NCBI RefSeq assembly: GCF_031582885.1
Contig: NZ_CP133988.1
Span: 1,557,501 to 1,621,500, forward strand
Direction of reading: 5' to 3'
From: Streptococcus parasanguinis
GTDB lineage: Bacteria > Bacillota > Bacilli > Lactobacillales > Streptococcaceae
DNA length: 64,000 bases
In this document: piece after piece, positions 45,194 through 52,310 of the stretch
How positions within the stretch are numbered: the stretch's first letter is position 1
How the letters are laid out: the number at the start of each line of letters is the position of its first letter
Translations under genes and position numbers: made by a program
Notes under the pieces: generated by a model
The model's input: only the letters and a program-made list of their open reading frames with translations
Databases searched by the model: none
What the model was told of the DNA's origin: nothing

Positions 45194-45685
45194 TTACTTA
45201 ATCACCAACGCTCCATTTTCCTCCGTCGCCAAGAGCTTCTCATCTTTATCATATATTTTAAGTTTTATACTGCTCGGTTTGTTTTGAGTTGCATTGTATT
45301 GCTTTACTATCTCTTCTTTTAAATCAAAAAGCGTCTTACAATAATCTTTTGGATTTATATTTGCTAAAGATAGCATATTTTCTGATACAGAGAAGACAAG
45401 GATCACATACTCTTCATTATAATACACTTTCGCCATCTCAATTTCGCCATTGATTTGATTTTGAAGCATATAAGCAAATACTACATTAGGTTTTTCATTT
45501 CCAACCAATGAGGTAGGGGCTTGATTCATCCCTTTGACCACTGATTCTTTACTTTCCTTTGTAGAATCTTTTACATTCTGTTCAGTAGACTGCTCTTTTT
45601 TGTCTTCATTCTTCACTTCTTTTTGCGCGCACGATGACAGAAATAGCGAGAGAATGGTCATTGTTGCAAACATAGTTTTTTTCAT
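45194..45685 (-). CDS. Lipoprotein, unknown
   Basis: This 163-residue lipoprotein has a signal peptide MKKTMFATMTILSLFLSSCA with a lipobox (LSSC) at about residue 19. A Lys/Glu/Ser-rich linker and a small beta-rich domain (VVFAYMLQNQINGEIEMAKV) follow. The start at 45685 is chosen for the AAAAGGAG ribosome site and because it gives a proper signal peptide; the frame extends 28 codons further without one. No family is recognised. It lies between the PrsW gene and another lipoprotein gene and is AT-rich. Confidence 0.65.
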   Translation of the reverse strand: MKKTMFATMTILSLFLSSCAQKEVKNEDKKEQSTEQNVKDSTKESKESVVKGMNQAPTSLVGNEKPNVVFAYMLQNQINGEIEMAKVYYNEEYVILVFSVSENMLSLANINPKDYCKTLFDLKEEIVKQYNATQNKPSSIKLKIYDKDEKLLATEENGALVIK

Positions 45686-45854
45686 AGATTTTCTCCTTTT
45701 ATTTTTACAAGTAGAAAACGACCTGTAATTGACCAAAATTGCATAAGCTTCCTGTAAAAGATATTCCAAACCTTTAATCTTATAACCTAATAGGTCATTA
45801 GAACTTTAATAGTTTAAAAAATTTTTATCTAATATTATTTTACCATAATCTTTC

Positions 45855-46823
45855 TTACTTCAGTACTGCAAGAATCTGGCGAATCATGTCTGGATCCCCA
45901 TCTGGCAAAGTCACCGTTTCAGCATGGTCCAAGATCCCTTGGGTAAATTGCGTCATAAACTCTTCACTATTAAGCTCATCCGCAGACTGTTGCCAGTGGC
46001 TCGGTACAGGATAGATCGTCACTGTCCCATCACCGTTGGATGCATAAGTGATATTTCCTTCTGCTGAATAAGAACCAAACAGATGGCGCACATCTTTTGG
46101 ATAATCGACACCCAAGCCACCATTATAAATCTTTGTTCCAGCTGCACTATTTGAAATATTTAACTCTGAAGGAACGTTCTTGATCACATAAGCCCAGACA
46201 CGCGCAGCTTCGACCTGAGCATCGGTGTAGCCTGGATAATCATTCTGATCCGCCTTCTTCGAAGATTTGACCTCGCTATCCGATCGAGTATTCCACTTCT
46301 TGGCCTTACTCGTCTTAGACTTACTACTGCTATCATCTGTATCTACTTGCTCCCGATCTTTCGGTTGCTCTTTCTTGCGATAGTAGAAATTGTCATCATC
46401 GCCATAAGCCGGTGACTGACCAGCCCAGATCCGATCCTTGGACTTATCCGAAGCATCGTCTTTGCCAGCTTTCTGACCCTTTGGCAGGAGCAAGAGACCG
46501 TAGCCTCCAACACCCGACTTGGCACTAACCGTCATCTCAGCGATCTGGTCCTTCTGCTTAAAGCTCGATGCATTAAGCTCAACATCCTCGCTGACCAAGC
46601 CCTTGTCATCAAAGACCAGCTCATTGCCACGCCCATCGATCCAAGTCCCCTTGATACTCGAGTAGTCCTTAGCCTTGATGGCTTTCAAATCAATACCAGA
46701 CTGTTTCTTTTCCGAAGTGCTGGTCTGCTTGGTATCCGAACTCTTAGGCGACACCGTCCTATGAGGACGACCGCAGGAAGCCAAGACCAAAGCAGAAAGC
46801 ACAATCACAAAACCCTTTTTCAT
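45855..46823 (-). CDS. DUF6287-like lipoprotein
   Basis: This 322-residue lipoprotein has a signal MKKGFVIVLSALVLASCGRP with lipobox LASC. A Ser/Lys-rich linker follows, then a domain beginning IDLKAIKAKDYSSIKGTWID (the DUF6287 pattern), a second charged linker, and a C-terminal domain with DAQVEAARVWAYVIKNVPSE and GNITYASNGDGTVTIYPVP. It is exported and lipid-anchored; the function is unknown. The frame has strongly repeated Lys/Asp/Ser codons in the linkers. It is the last gene before the CRISPR-remnant region. Confidence 0.7.
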   Translation of the reverse strand: MKKGFVIVLSALVLASCGRPHRTVSPKSSDTKQTSTSEKKQSGIDLKAIKAKDYSSIKGTWIDGRGNELVFDDKGLVSEDVELNASSFKQKDQIAEMTVSAKSGVGGYGLLLLPKGQKAGKDDASDKSKDRIWAGQSPAYGDDDNFYYRKKEQPKDREQVDTDDSSSKSKTSKAKKWNTRSDSEVKSSKKADQNDYPGYTDAQVEAARVWAYVIKNVPSELNISNSAAGTKIYNGGLGVDYPKDVRHLFGSYSAEGNITYASNGDGTVTIYPVPSHWQQSADELNSEEFMTQFTQGILDHAETVTLPDGDPDMIRQILAVLK

Positions 46824-46999
46824 ATCAATCTCCCTTCACACACCTACTATTTTAGAAAAATAAGAAAGGAGAGTCAAAGAAAAAGAGGAGGGGGAGAATA
46901 AATTAATGACATAAAAGTCTGTAAAATTATGATTTGAATTTCTAAAGAAAAAGAAGCTCAATGTATCGAGCTCCTAGACCATCATTTTTTGTTTTTCTT

Positions 47000-47035
47000 G
47001 TTTTGGGATCATTCGAAAGAACACAGCTCTAAAAC
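47000..47035 (-). CRISPR. Isolated type II-A CRISPR repeat, diverged copy
   Basis: The minus strand reads GTTTTAGAGCTGTGTT at its start and GATCCCAAAAC at its end, exactly 36 nt. I recall the Streptococcus type II-A repeat (S. thermophilus CRISPR3 form) as closely matching it. It differs from the repeat at 47449 at three positions. No adjacent spacer-repeat unit is present. Confidence 0.75.
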
Positions 47036-47110
47036 AAGGAAACATTGATACTATCAACTCCACACATCCTACATAGACAGTTTCCCTTATTTTTTTAATA
47101 TGCTTCAAAA

Positions 47111-47413
47111 CTATATCTTGTACAAATTATTTAATCTTTCTAACTCTAATACATTCATACATACTTCTACTCCAGTAACTACCCCCTTACTATAAATAAT
47201 TCCACAAGAAAACACAATCCTCTTCTGACTCAAAATATTTGACAATATTACAAATGATTCCAAAACATAATCCTCTATAGTAATAAAACAATTATTTTCA
47301 TCTTTGAAAAACTCTATAAATCCAATATCCTTACACCTATCACCCAAATGAAACCTAAGTGATTTTAAATAATAATCAAAAAACACATCACTTTCCATAG
47401 AAAACCCCTTCAT
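47111..47413 (-). CDS. Orphan small protein between two CRISPR repeats
   Basis: This frame of 100 codons (95 if Met6 is used) is AT-rich and has no recognised family. It begins MKGFSMESDVFFDYYLKSLR, has a central ITIEDYVLESFVILSNIL and ends LELERLNNLYKI, with no signal peptide. It lies in the 413 bp between the two isolated CRISPR repeats. It could be a real small gene inserted or left behind when the locus decayed, or a chance frame. No clear ribosome site was seen. Confidence 0.35.
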   Translation of the reverse strand: MKGFSMESDVFFDYYLKSLRFHLGDRCKDIGFIEFFKDENNCFITIEDYVLESFVILSNILSQKRIVFSCGIIYSKGVVTGVEVCMNVLELERLNNLYKI

Positions 47414-47448
47414 TTTTAAAATATTCTGTTATATCATACAAAAAATAA

Positions 47449-47484
47449 GTTTTGGCACCATTCGAAACAACACAGCTCTAAAAC
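47449..47484 (-). CRISPR. Isolated type II-A CRISPR repeat, well-conserved copy
   Basis: The minus strand is exactly 36 nt, starts GTTTTAGAGCTGTGTT, continues GTTTCGAATGG and ends TGCCAAAAC. By memory it differs by one base from the S. thermophilus CRISPR3 repeat. It keeps the repeat-specific GTTTTAGAGC end, so it is not a tracrRNA anti-repeat. No second repeat follows at about 66 bp. Confidence 0.82.
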
Positions 47485-47487
47485 ATC

Positions 47488-47570
47488 AACACTCGGTCAT
47501 AAGTGAACTACTCCGCAAAAGTTAGACAGAAAAAATCTAACTTTTGGGCTGCAGTTCAACTGTCAGTGTT
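47488..47570. repeat. Long imperfect inverted repeat next to the CRISPR repeat
   Basis: AGTGAACT...CCGCAAAAGTTAGA (47502-47526) pairs with TCTAACTTTTG...GCAGTTCAACT (47536-47561). Outer AACACT pairs with AGTGTT. A T-rich tract follows on the plus strand, so it can act as a terminator. The AAAAGTTAGA/TCTAACTTTT stem resembles ends and flanks of IS3-type elements in streptococci, but no transposase is present. Confidence 0.55.
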
Positions 47571-47584
47571 TTCTTTTCTATCTC

Positions 47585-47596
47585 TGTCCCCTGCCG
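47585..47596. other. 12-bp copy of the tRNA-Arg 3' end (possible attachment-site scar)
   Basis: TGTCCCCTGCCG equals the 3'-terminal 12 bases of the tRNA-Arg gene at 49619-49630, in the same orientation. It lies 2.03 kb downstream of the tRNA 3' end. This is the arrangement left by elements that integrate at a tRNA 3' end. No integrase gene lies between, so this is a suggestion. Confidence 0.45.
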
Positions 47597-47615
47597 AAAT
47601 ATAAAATATGCTTAG

Positions 47616-47638
47616 AAAGCCTATTCTAATAGGCTTTT
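47616..47638. terminator. Palindromic terminator-like hairpin
   Basis: AAAGCCTATT-CT-AATAGGCTTT is a perfect inverted repeat between the CRISPR-remnant region and the 209-codon gene, with no strong T-run on either side beyond the stem. Confidence 0.5.
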
Positions 47639-47744
47639 AGAAAATTTTGGTCTACTTTTTAACTATCTCATTTTTTGACTGACCTTCGCTTTAATACTTT
47701 TAATACCTCATAAATTGATTAATTTTATTCTTCTTAGTTGTTCT

Positions 47745-48374
47745 TTACTCCGGCAATTCTACCTTCAAGCTCATATCCGTCGGTTGCAATACCTTCTGAA
47801 CCGCTGCGAGGAAGGCTAAGCCGTTATCTGATGGAGAATATTGGAAGGTGATATGGACGATTTTCTTATCAAACTTATCGCCATATCTCTCCACATATTG
47901 CTTGCTTTCGAGGAAGTAAATGTAATTGTTAATTTTTTCCTGCAGAATTTCCAGATGGACTGCTTCTATCTCTTCCTCCCAGCCAACTGGATCCACCAGA
48001 AGAAGCTCTAAATGATTATCAACTATACCAATAGCGTCAAGTTCGCTAGGTTCCAGTTCTGAAACAATGGCTTTGGTGACAATTTGTCTAAATTCCTCTG
48101 CTGTGAAAAGACAACGACTATTTTCAGGATTTTTCAAAATAAAGGAAGGATGATCTTCGATGAAGAGCTTATCGGATTCATCTTGTGTATATTGCTTTTT
48201 AGATTTCCAAAAACCATATTGTGCATAATTCATCAACTCTTTACCAGTATGTTCTCCCGACATGTAACTGTCTGCAGCTTCTTTGGGGATTTCTCTAACC
48301 ACTTCTGGGCAGGTAATATTAAAAGTTGGATAACGTAAAAAATACTTGTCACCGTCTTGATAGATTTCCAACAT
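47745..48374 (-). CDS. Unknown soluble protein, possibly immunity-like
   Basis: This 209-residue acidic protein has no recognised family. It begins MLEIYQDGDKYFLRYPTFNI, a beta-rich stretch, has VREIPKEAADSYMSGEHTG and a helical FTAEEFRQIVTKAIV region. It ends with an YSPSDNGLAFLAAVQKVL helix pair. There is no signal peptide. The N-terminal strand-and-turn pattern with an aromatic 'WKSKKQY' loop recalls the small paralogs at 48635 and 48950. It lies in the interval bounded by tRNA-Arg and the 12-bp tRNA copy. A role as immunity protein for a polymorphic toxin is inference from company. Confidence 0.55.
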   Translation of the reverse strand: MLEIYQDGDKYFLRYPTFNITCPEVVREIPKEAADSYMSGEHTGKELMNYAQYGFWKSKKQYTQDESDKLFIEDHPSFILKNPENSRCLFTAEEFRQIVTKAIVSELEPSELDAIGIVDNHLELLLVDPVGWEEEIEAVHLEILQEKINNYIYFLESKQYVERYGDKFDKKIVHITFQYSPSDNGLAFLAAVQKVLQPTDMSLKVELPE

Positions 48375-48505
48375 GTCTTTTTGACTTAAATAAATAGTTT
48401 CTATTTTATCACCTTTACTATTTGATAATTATCTATTAGCTAAAAAGAGAAGCCAACTATTGAAACTTTATATGAAGTTTTTTGAATCTTTTATTTATCA
48501 CTATT

Positions 48506-48631
48506 TTATATAGGCCAGTTCCCTGTTTCTGCATAAATCATCACTTCATATGCGTCCCTAGAAGATTGAAATGCTTTATCCATTAGCTCCTTAGTAATAG
48601 GATAGCATACTTCTGGGCCTACAGCTCCGCC
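48506..48631 (-). pseudogene. Truncated paralog of the small immunity-like genes
   Basis: The minus strand directly after the 48635-48934 stop reads on as VCYPITKELMDKAFQSS, then RDAYEVMIYAETGNWPI and a stop. This aligns with FPISQELAESVSKSEKDS and EVMFYCEHHRWP of the neighbouring intact gene. Only about 42 codons remain and no start is present, so it is a 5'-truncated third copy. It was found by direct reading. Confidence 0.6.
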
Positions 48632-48634
48632 AAT

Positions 48635-48934
48635 TTATTTAAAGAAGCTAATTTCGTAGTAGCCGCCTGTCTCATATACAATAAATCCATTGCCTCTAAG
48701 TACAATCGTATCCGATTGATTATAATCTTCTAACTCATCTTTCTTTGGCCAACGATGATGTTCACAATAAAACATTACTTCTAAAGAATCTTTTTCTGAT
48801 TTTGAAACACTTTCTGCTAATTCCTGGCTAATGGGAAAATTAAGCACTTCTTTCCCTCTACTCCACAGAATTTGATAATCATTATTGTTTTTTAATACCG
48901 TACAATTTTTGTATTGTTGAATTTCTGTTGTCAT
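48635..48934 (-). CDS. Small immunity-like protein, paralog of its neighbours
   Basis: This 99-residue soluble protein has no recognised family. The first half is beta-rich (CTVLKNNNDYQILWSRGKEV). The second has NFPISQELAESVSKSEKDSL, EVMFYCEHHRWPKKDELEDY and VYETGGYYEISFFK. The PI-x-x-EL and EVM/EVSW...WP blocks are shared with 48950-49372 and with the fragment at 48506-48631, so three related copies lie in tandem. Such serial small paralogs are typical of immunity genes for contact-dependent or type VII toxins; this role is inferred. Confidence 0.6.
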   Translation of the reverse strand: MTTEIQQYKNCTVLKNNNDYQILWSRGKEVLNFPISQELAESVSKSEKDSLEVMFYCEHHRWPKKDELEDYNQSDTIVLRGNGFIVYETGGYYEISFFK

Positions 48935-48949
48935 ACTATTTCTTTTTGT

Positions 48950-49372
48950 CTATTTCAATGGTGATACATAATCGTCTGGAAGTTTGCCTCTCCAGTCAAT
49001 CCATTTTTGTTCAGCAAGTGGAATTAATGTCTCAAGCTCTTCCTGAGTAAATAATTCCCAACTCTTAGGATTAGCTATTAAAGGAGTTAAGCCTTTTAAT
49101 ACAAATTGTTTCTCACTAGCCTTCTTTTCTTCTTCCGTCGGTGGCCAAGAATCGTGTTTAATCTTCCAAGATACTTCGCTTAGCGTTCTTTCCCCACTAT
49201 CTAATAAGGCAAATAGCTCATTTGGTAATTCATAGACAACTAACCAAGAAACTATGGTTCCTTCTTCTAAAACCAAATAATACTTGTCCACATCTCTCCA
49301 TATATGCTGACCGTATCCTTTTACCTCTTCAAACTTGGTAACATCTTCCCATTCTAGTTTTGTTGGTTTCAT
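48950..49372 (-). CDS. Small immunity-like protein, first of the paralog set
   Basis: This 140-residue acidic soluble protein begins MKPTKLEWEDVTKFEEVKGY, then has a beta hairpin (YYLVLEEGTIVSWLVVYELP), LDSGERTLSEVSWKIKHDSW, PPTEEEK, and a C-terminal helical FTQEELETLIPLAEQKWIDW. ELPNEL...SEVSW...WPPTEEE corresponds to blocks of the 48635 gene. No family is recognised. It lies just downstream of the tRNA-Arg terminator, the first gene of the interval that may be a former insertion at that tRNA. Confidence 0.6.
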   Translation of the reverse strand: MKPTKLEWEDVTKFEEVKGYGQHIWRDVDKYYLVLEEGTIVSWLVVYELPNELFALLDSGERTLSEVSWKIKHDSWPPTEEEKKASEKQFVLKGLTPLIANPKSWELFTQEELETLIPLAEQKWIDWRGKLPDDYVSPLK

Positions 49373-49580
49373 TTGTATTCTCCTAGTGCAAGTTATTCTC
49401 TCAACCAGAATATCATAAAATCAGGCTTCTTTTTCTCTTCCTCAATAGGCGATGCCATCTTTTACACATTAATCCGATCTCATTATAAGGAGAGAAATCC
49501 CAATCAAATTAGTACTTATACTTTCCCCTATTATACCACACCATAGATATCTTATGACTTTTGTCAACATTTGGCAAAAG

Positions 49581-49611
49581 AAAAAACACTGGCGAATCAG
49601 TGTTTTACTTA
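49581..49611 (-). terminator. Terminator after tRNA-Arg
   Basis: On the minus strand AAAACACTG-ATTCGC-CAGTGTTTT is followed by further T-rich sequence. Confidence 0.8.
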
Positions 49612-49618
49612 TCTATAT

Positions 49619-49690
49619 TGTCCCCTGCCGGAATCGAACCAGCAACTACTCCTTAGGAGGGAGTTGTTATATCCATTGAACTAAGGGGAC
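49619..49690 (-). tRNA. tRNA-Arg (anticodon CCT)
   Basis: The minus strand folds into a 72-nt cloverleaf. The acceptor stem is GTCCCCT/AGGGGAC with discriminator A, the T-arm has GGTTCGATTCC, and the anticodon loop CTCCTAA carries CCT. CCA is not encoded. It lies directly downstream of rplS. Confidence 0.93.
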
Positions 49691-49694
49691 TTAT

Positions 49695-49722
49695 AAAAAA
49701 AGAAGCGAGATCACTCCCGCCT
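49695..49722 (-). terminator. rplS terminator
   Basis: On the minus strand GCGGGA-GTGA-TCTCGC is followed by TTC and a run of seven T. Confidence 0.7.
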
Positions 49723-49733
49723 CCTTGTTCGTC

Positions 49734-50081
49734 TTAACGACGGATTTCTTTAATACGAGCTGCTTTACCTTGCAATGCACGAAGGTAGTACAATTTCGCA
49801 CGACGTACTTTACCGTAACGAACAACTTCAATCTTTTCTACACGTGGAGTGTGTACTGGGAATGTACGTTCAACACCGACACCGTTAGAGATTTTACGAA
49901 CAGTGTACATTTCAGTGTGTCCTTGACCTTTACGAGCGATAACAACGCCTTCAAAGATCTGGATACGTTCACGAGATCCTTCGACAACTTTCGCGTGTAC
50001 ACGAACAGTGTCACCGGGACGGAATGCAGGGATATCAGTACGAAGTTGACCTTCAGTCAAGCTTTGGATTAATGGATTCAT
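49734..50081 (-). CDS. rplS: 50S ribosomal protein L19
   Basis: L19 sits at the interface between the 30S and 50S subunits. The 115-residue protein has standard length and the family core: [40 protein letters not shown], the [20 protein letters not shown] segment and the basic [20 protein letters not shown] tail. AGGAG lies just before the ATG. The leader has a strong hairpin (separate entry). It is followed by tRNA-Arg, both read on the minus strand. Confidence 0.97.
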   Translation of the reverse strand: MNPLIQSLTEGQLRTDIPAFRPGDTVRVHAKVVEGSRERIQIFEGVVIARKGQGHTEMYTVRKISNGVGVERTFPVHTPRVEKIEVVRYGKVRRAKLYYLRALQGKAARIKEIRR

Positions 50082-50106
50082 TTTATTCTCCTATCTTCGT
50101 CAATCT

Positions 50107-50122
50107 TGAGGGACCTCCCTCA
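50107..50122 (-). promoter_or_regulatory. Hairpin in the rplS leader
   Basis: TGAGGGA-CC-TCCCTCA is a perfect palindrome about 26-41 bases upstream of the rplS ATG. Autoregulatory leaders are known for L19 genes in Firmicutes, but I cannot confirm that this one belongs to a described class. Confidence 0.4.
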
Positions 50123-50204
50123 GCGGATAAACTGTATTTTTGTGCTTCCATTACGCACAGAAACTATCATATCAGATATTTTCAGGTTTGTAAAGCTCTT
50201 TTCT

Positions 50205-51422
50205 CTACTTTTTTGCAACTTTTTGGCCGGAATAAATGCTCCACTCTTTTGGTAGGCAATAGGCGATGGCGCAGGCGATCACAAAGAAAGGAAGATTGTC
50301 ATAGCCAAAGACTTCTCCTCCAATCAAGATCGGTGCGAGCAAGGTCGTGGTCGCACTACCAAAGACACTGGCATAACCGATAGCAGCCACCACTAAGACG
50401 GGTAAGCCCAGCAGAGGAGCGAGAAAGACGCCAAGTGTAGCTCCGATCGCAAAGAGCGGTGTCACTTCTCCTCCTTGGTATCCAGCAGAGATGGTCACCA
50501 CGGTAAAGAGGAGCTTGAGAATCCAGTCATAACTCTGCGCACTCCCCTGATGAAAAGCCACATCAATCAGATTGGTTCCGAGTCCGCTATAAGAGCCAAC
50601 CTTGGTCAGTTGGAGAGTCAAGAGGATCAAGCTGAGCCCAGCCCCAATGACCGCGATTCGAATATACGGATTAGGCAGTACTTTCGCGACTGTTTTCTTC
50701 AACCAGGAAAGGCTAACTGCAAAGAGTTTCCCAGCGAGGCCAAAAGCCAAGCCAAGAAGGGCGACTTTGATCAAGGTCTCTGGTGTCCAGCTCAGCGTTT
50801 CCTTGAGTGGCACAGCAAATTTCTCCAAGCCAAGAGCATGAGAGGTGAAGCTAGCCACGATCGAGGCGATAAGGGCAGGATAGAGAGCCATCAACTGCAA
50901 CTCCCCAACTGTCAAGACTTCAAGAGCAAAGAAGGTTGCTGCGAGTGGCGTCTGAAAGAGCCCCGCAAAACCGGCTGCCATCCCGGTCATGAGAAAAATA
51001 CGCGAAGCATCTGGAATCTTGATGTGACGGGCAAAACGATGCGAAAGCGTAGCTCCGATCTGGACTGCTACACCTTCCCGACCGACCGAACCACCAAAGA
51101 GATGGCTCATCCAGGTCGTCAGCATGATCAAAGGCACCAAGACCAAGGGGATTTTCTCCTCACGCGCGTGTCCGACATCAAAGATGAGGCCCATCCCTTT
51201 TGAAGCCTTGCCACCAAAACGTTTATAAAGATAAACGATGACAAGCCCCGCTAAGGCTAGGAAAAGAATCAAGGGCCAATGCTGGCTTCGTACATCTCCA
51301 ATCAGGAGAAGACCTTGACCAAAAATCATATCAATAGCACCAACCAAGAGTCCAATAAAAAGAGCCATCCCTGTTAGGACCACATACTGTTGTGCTTTTT
51401 GCTTGATCGATAGACTAGTCAC
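50205..51422 (-). CDS. CLC-F-type fluoride/proton antiporter (EriC-F like)
   Basis: This 405-residue ClC protein has about eleven spans. It carries the fluoride-clade signs: KASKGMGLIFDVGH (Met where chloride ClCs have the anion-binding Ser), the gating Glu in GGSVGREGVAVQIGATLSH, and GYQGGEVTPLFAIGATLG. It would export fluoride, a relevant stress for an oral streptococcus. Its ATG overlaps the end of the chorismate mutase gene by 8 bases. No fluoride riboswitch was seen upstream. The alternative, a chloride ClC, is less likely because a typical one is encoded at 37908. Confidence 0.8.
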   Translation of the reverse strand: MTSLSIKQKAQQYVVLTGMALFIGLLVGAIDMIFGQGLLLIGDVRSQHWPLILFLALAGLVIVYLYKRFGGKASKGMGLIFDVGHAREEKIPLVLVPLIMLTTWMSHLFGGSVGREGVAVQIGATLSHRFARHIKIPDASRIFLMTGMAAGFAGLFQTPLAATFFALEVLTVGELQLMALYPALIASIVASFTSHALGLEKFAVPLKETLSWTPETLIKVALLGLAFGLAGKLFAVSLSWLKKTVAKVLPNPYIRIAVIGAGLSLILLTLQLTKVGSYSGLGTNLIDVAFHQGSAQSYDWILKLLFTVVTISAGYQGGEVTPLFAIGATLGVFLAPLLGLPVLVVAAIGYASVFGSATTTLLAPILIGGEVFGYDNLPFFVIACAIAYCLPKEWSIYSGQKVAKK

Positions 51423-51687
51423 GCGCCCTCACCTCCTCTTGGAAGTCTCTCGAGCGCTTCATCATATCTTGAAACTGAGCTTGAATGGTCGCACGATACT
51501 GCTCATCCGTCACGAGAGACCCGACTTTCTCAAGCACTTCTCTCTCCCTTCCTTGATCGAGCACAGGTAAGCCCTGCTGCTCCTTATATTCTACAATCTG
51601 ACCGACACAGACTATCCGTCTTTCCAGCAAGGCTACTAGCTCTTGATCGATCTGGTCAATGTCCTTACGAATCTGATCTAAATCCAT
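51415..51687 (-). CDS. Chorismate mutase (AroQ type)
   Basis: This 90-residue helical protein turns chorismate into prephenate, the branch to Phe and Tyr. The AroQ pattern is clear: an N-terminal helix LDQIRKDIDQIDQELVALLE with Arg-binding residues (ERRIVCVGQI), a second helix, and QAQFQDMMKRSRDFQEE. It is a stand-alone domain as in other streptococci. The ATG follows AGGAG on the minus strand. It overlaps the CLC-F start by 8 bases and lies 63 bp after flavodoxin. Confidence 0.85.
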   Translation of the reverse strand: MDLDQIRKDIDQIDQELVALLERRIVCVGQIVEYKEQQGLPVLDQGREREVLEKVGSLVTDEQYRATIQAQFQDMMKRSRDFQEEVRARD

Positions 51688-51750
51688 GTGTCTCCTCTTT
51701 ATTTTGGATATAAATCGAGGCTGTAATCCATCGATCCAGCCTCTTTGTCA

Positions 51751-52194
51751 TTAATTTGCTTTTGCTACAAGTTCTTCTGCAAAGGCTTCTAATTTTTCAA
51801 TGTCTTCATCTTCTGCAGACAAATCAACTTTGACACACTCAGAGCCTTTTTCAGCACCAGTCGCAGCGAAGCAACGGTCGAAATCATCAACTGCTTTACA
51901 GAATTCATCGTAGAAGGTATCACCTGATCCTACCACACCGTAAAGTTTGCCTTTGAGATCAAGGCCAGCCAAATCTTCGTAGAAATCTTGGATCTCATCT
52001 GGAAGCTCTCCATCACCGTAAGTATAAGTCGCTACCACCGCGATATCCGCATCAAGGAAGTCTTCCGCATCCACAGTTGTACACTCATCCACATCTACTT
52101 CGACACCAAGATCACGGAATTTGTCCGCTACGATATCAGCAATTTCTTCAGTATTTCCAGTCATACTAGCAAAAACAATCTTCGCTACAGTCAT
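51751..52194 (-). CDS. Flavodoxin
   Basis: This 147-residue short-chain flavodoxin carries FMN for electron transfer. Visible features are the phosphate loop KIVFASMTGNTEEIADIVAD, the flavin-side VVATYTYGDGELPDEIQDFY and VVGSGDTFYDEFCKAVDDF. It is strongly acidic, as usual. It is followed by a GAGGCTG/CAGCCTC hairpin at 51717-51743 (weak terminator, no good T-run), then chorismate mutase. The electron partners are not in the window. Confidence 0.9.
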   Translation of the reverse strand: MTVAKIVFASMTGNTEEIADIVADKFRDLGVEVDVDECTTVDAEDFLDADIAVVATYTYGDGELPDEIQDFYEDLAGLDLKGKLYGVVGSGDTFYDEFCKAVDDFDRCFAATGAEKGSECVKVDLSAEDEDIEKLEAFAEELVAKAN

Positions 52195-52310
52195 AATTTC
52201 CTCCCAAAAGCTATTTCCCGTATTATATCACTTTTTCAAGCATTTTGCACGAAACCTTTCCCGATAAGGTGAAAGAAGGGGCTTGTTTCAAGAATTTGGA
52301 CTGATTCTAC

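Noticed and set aside
47449..47484. A tracrRNA anti-repeat instead of a CRISPR repeat
   Set aside because: The segment keeps the repeat-specific GTTTTAGAGC end, and no tracrRNA tail hairpins or T-run follow in the expected direction.
46824..47744. A functional CRISPR array
   Set aside because: Only two repeats exist, 413 bp apart. No regular spacers and no cas genes were found in the window.
50475..51203. Long open frame on the plus strand inside the CLC-F gene (about 242 codons)
   Set aside because: It is antisense to a clear membrane protein. The frame is open because the codon pattern of the real gene avoids stops there.
52195..52310. Fluoride riboswitch for the CLC-F gene
   Set aside because: No recognisable riboswitch core is visible upstream of flavodoxin, chorismate mutase or the channel gene.
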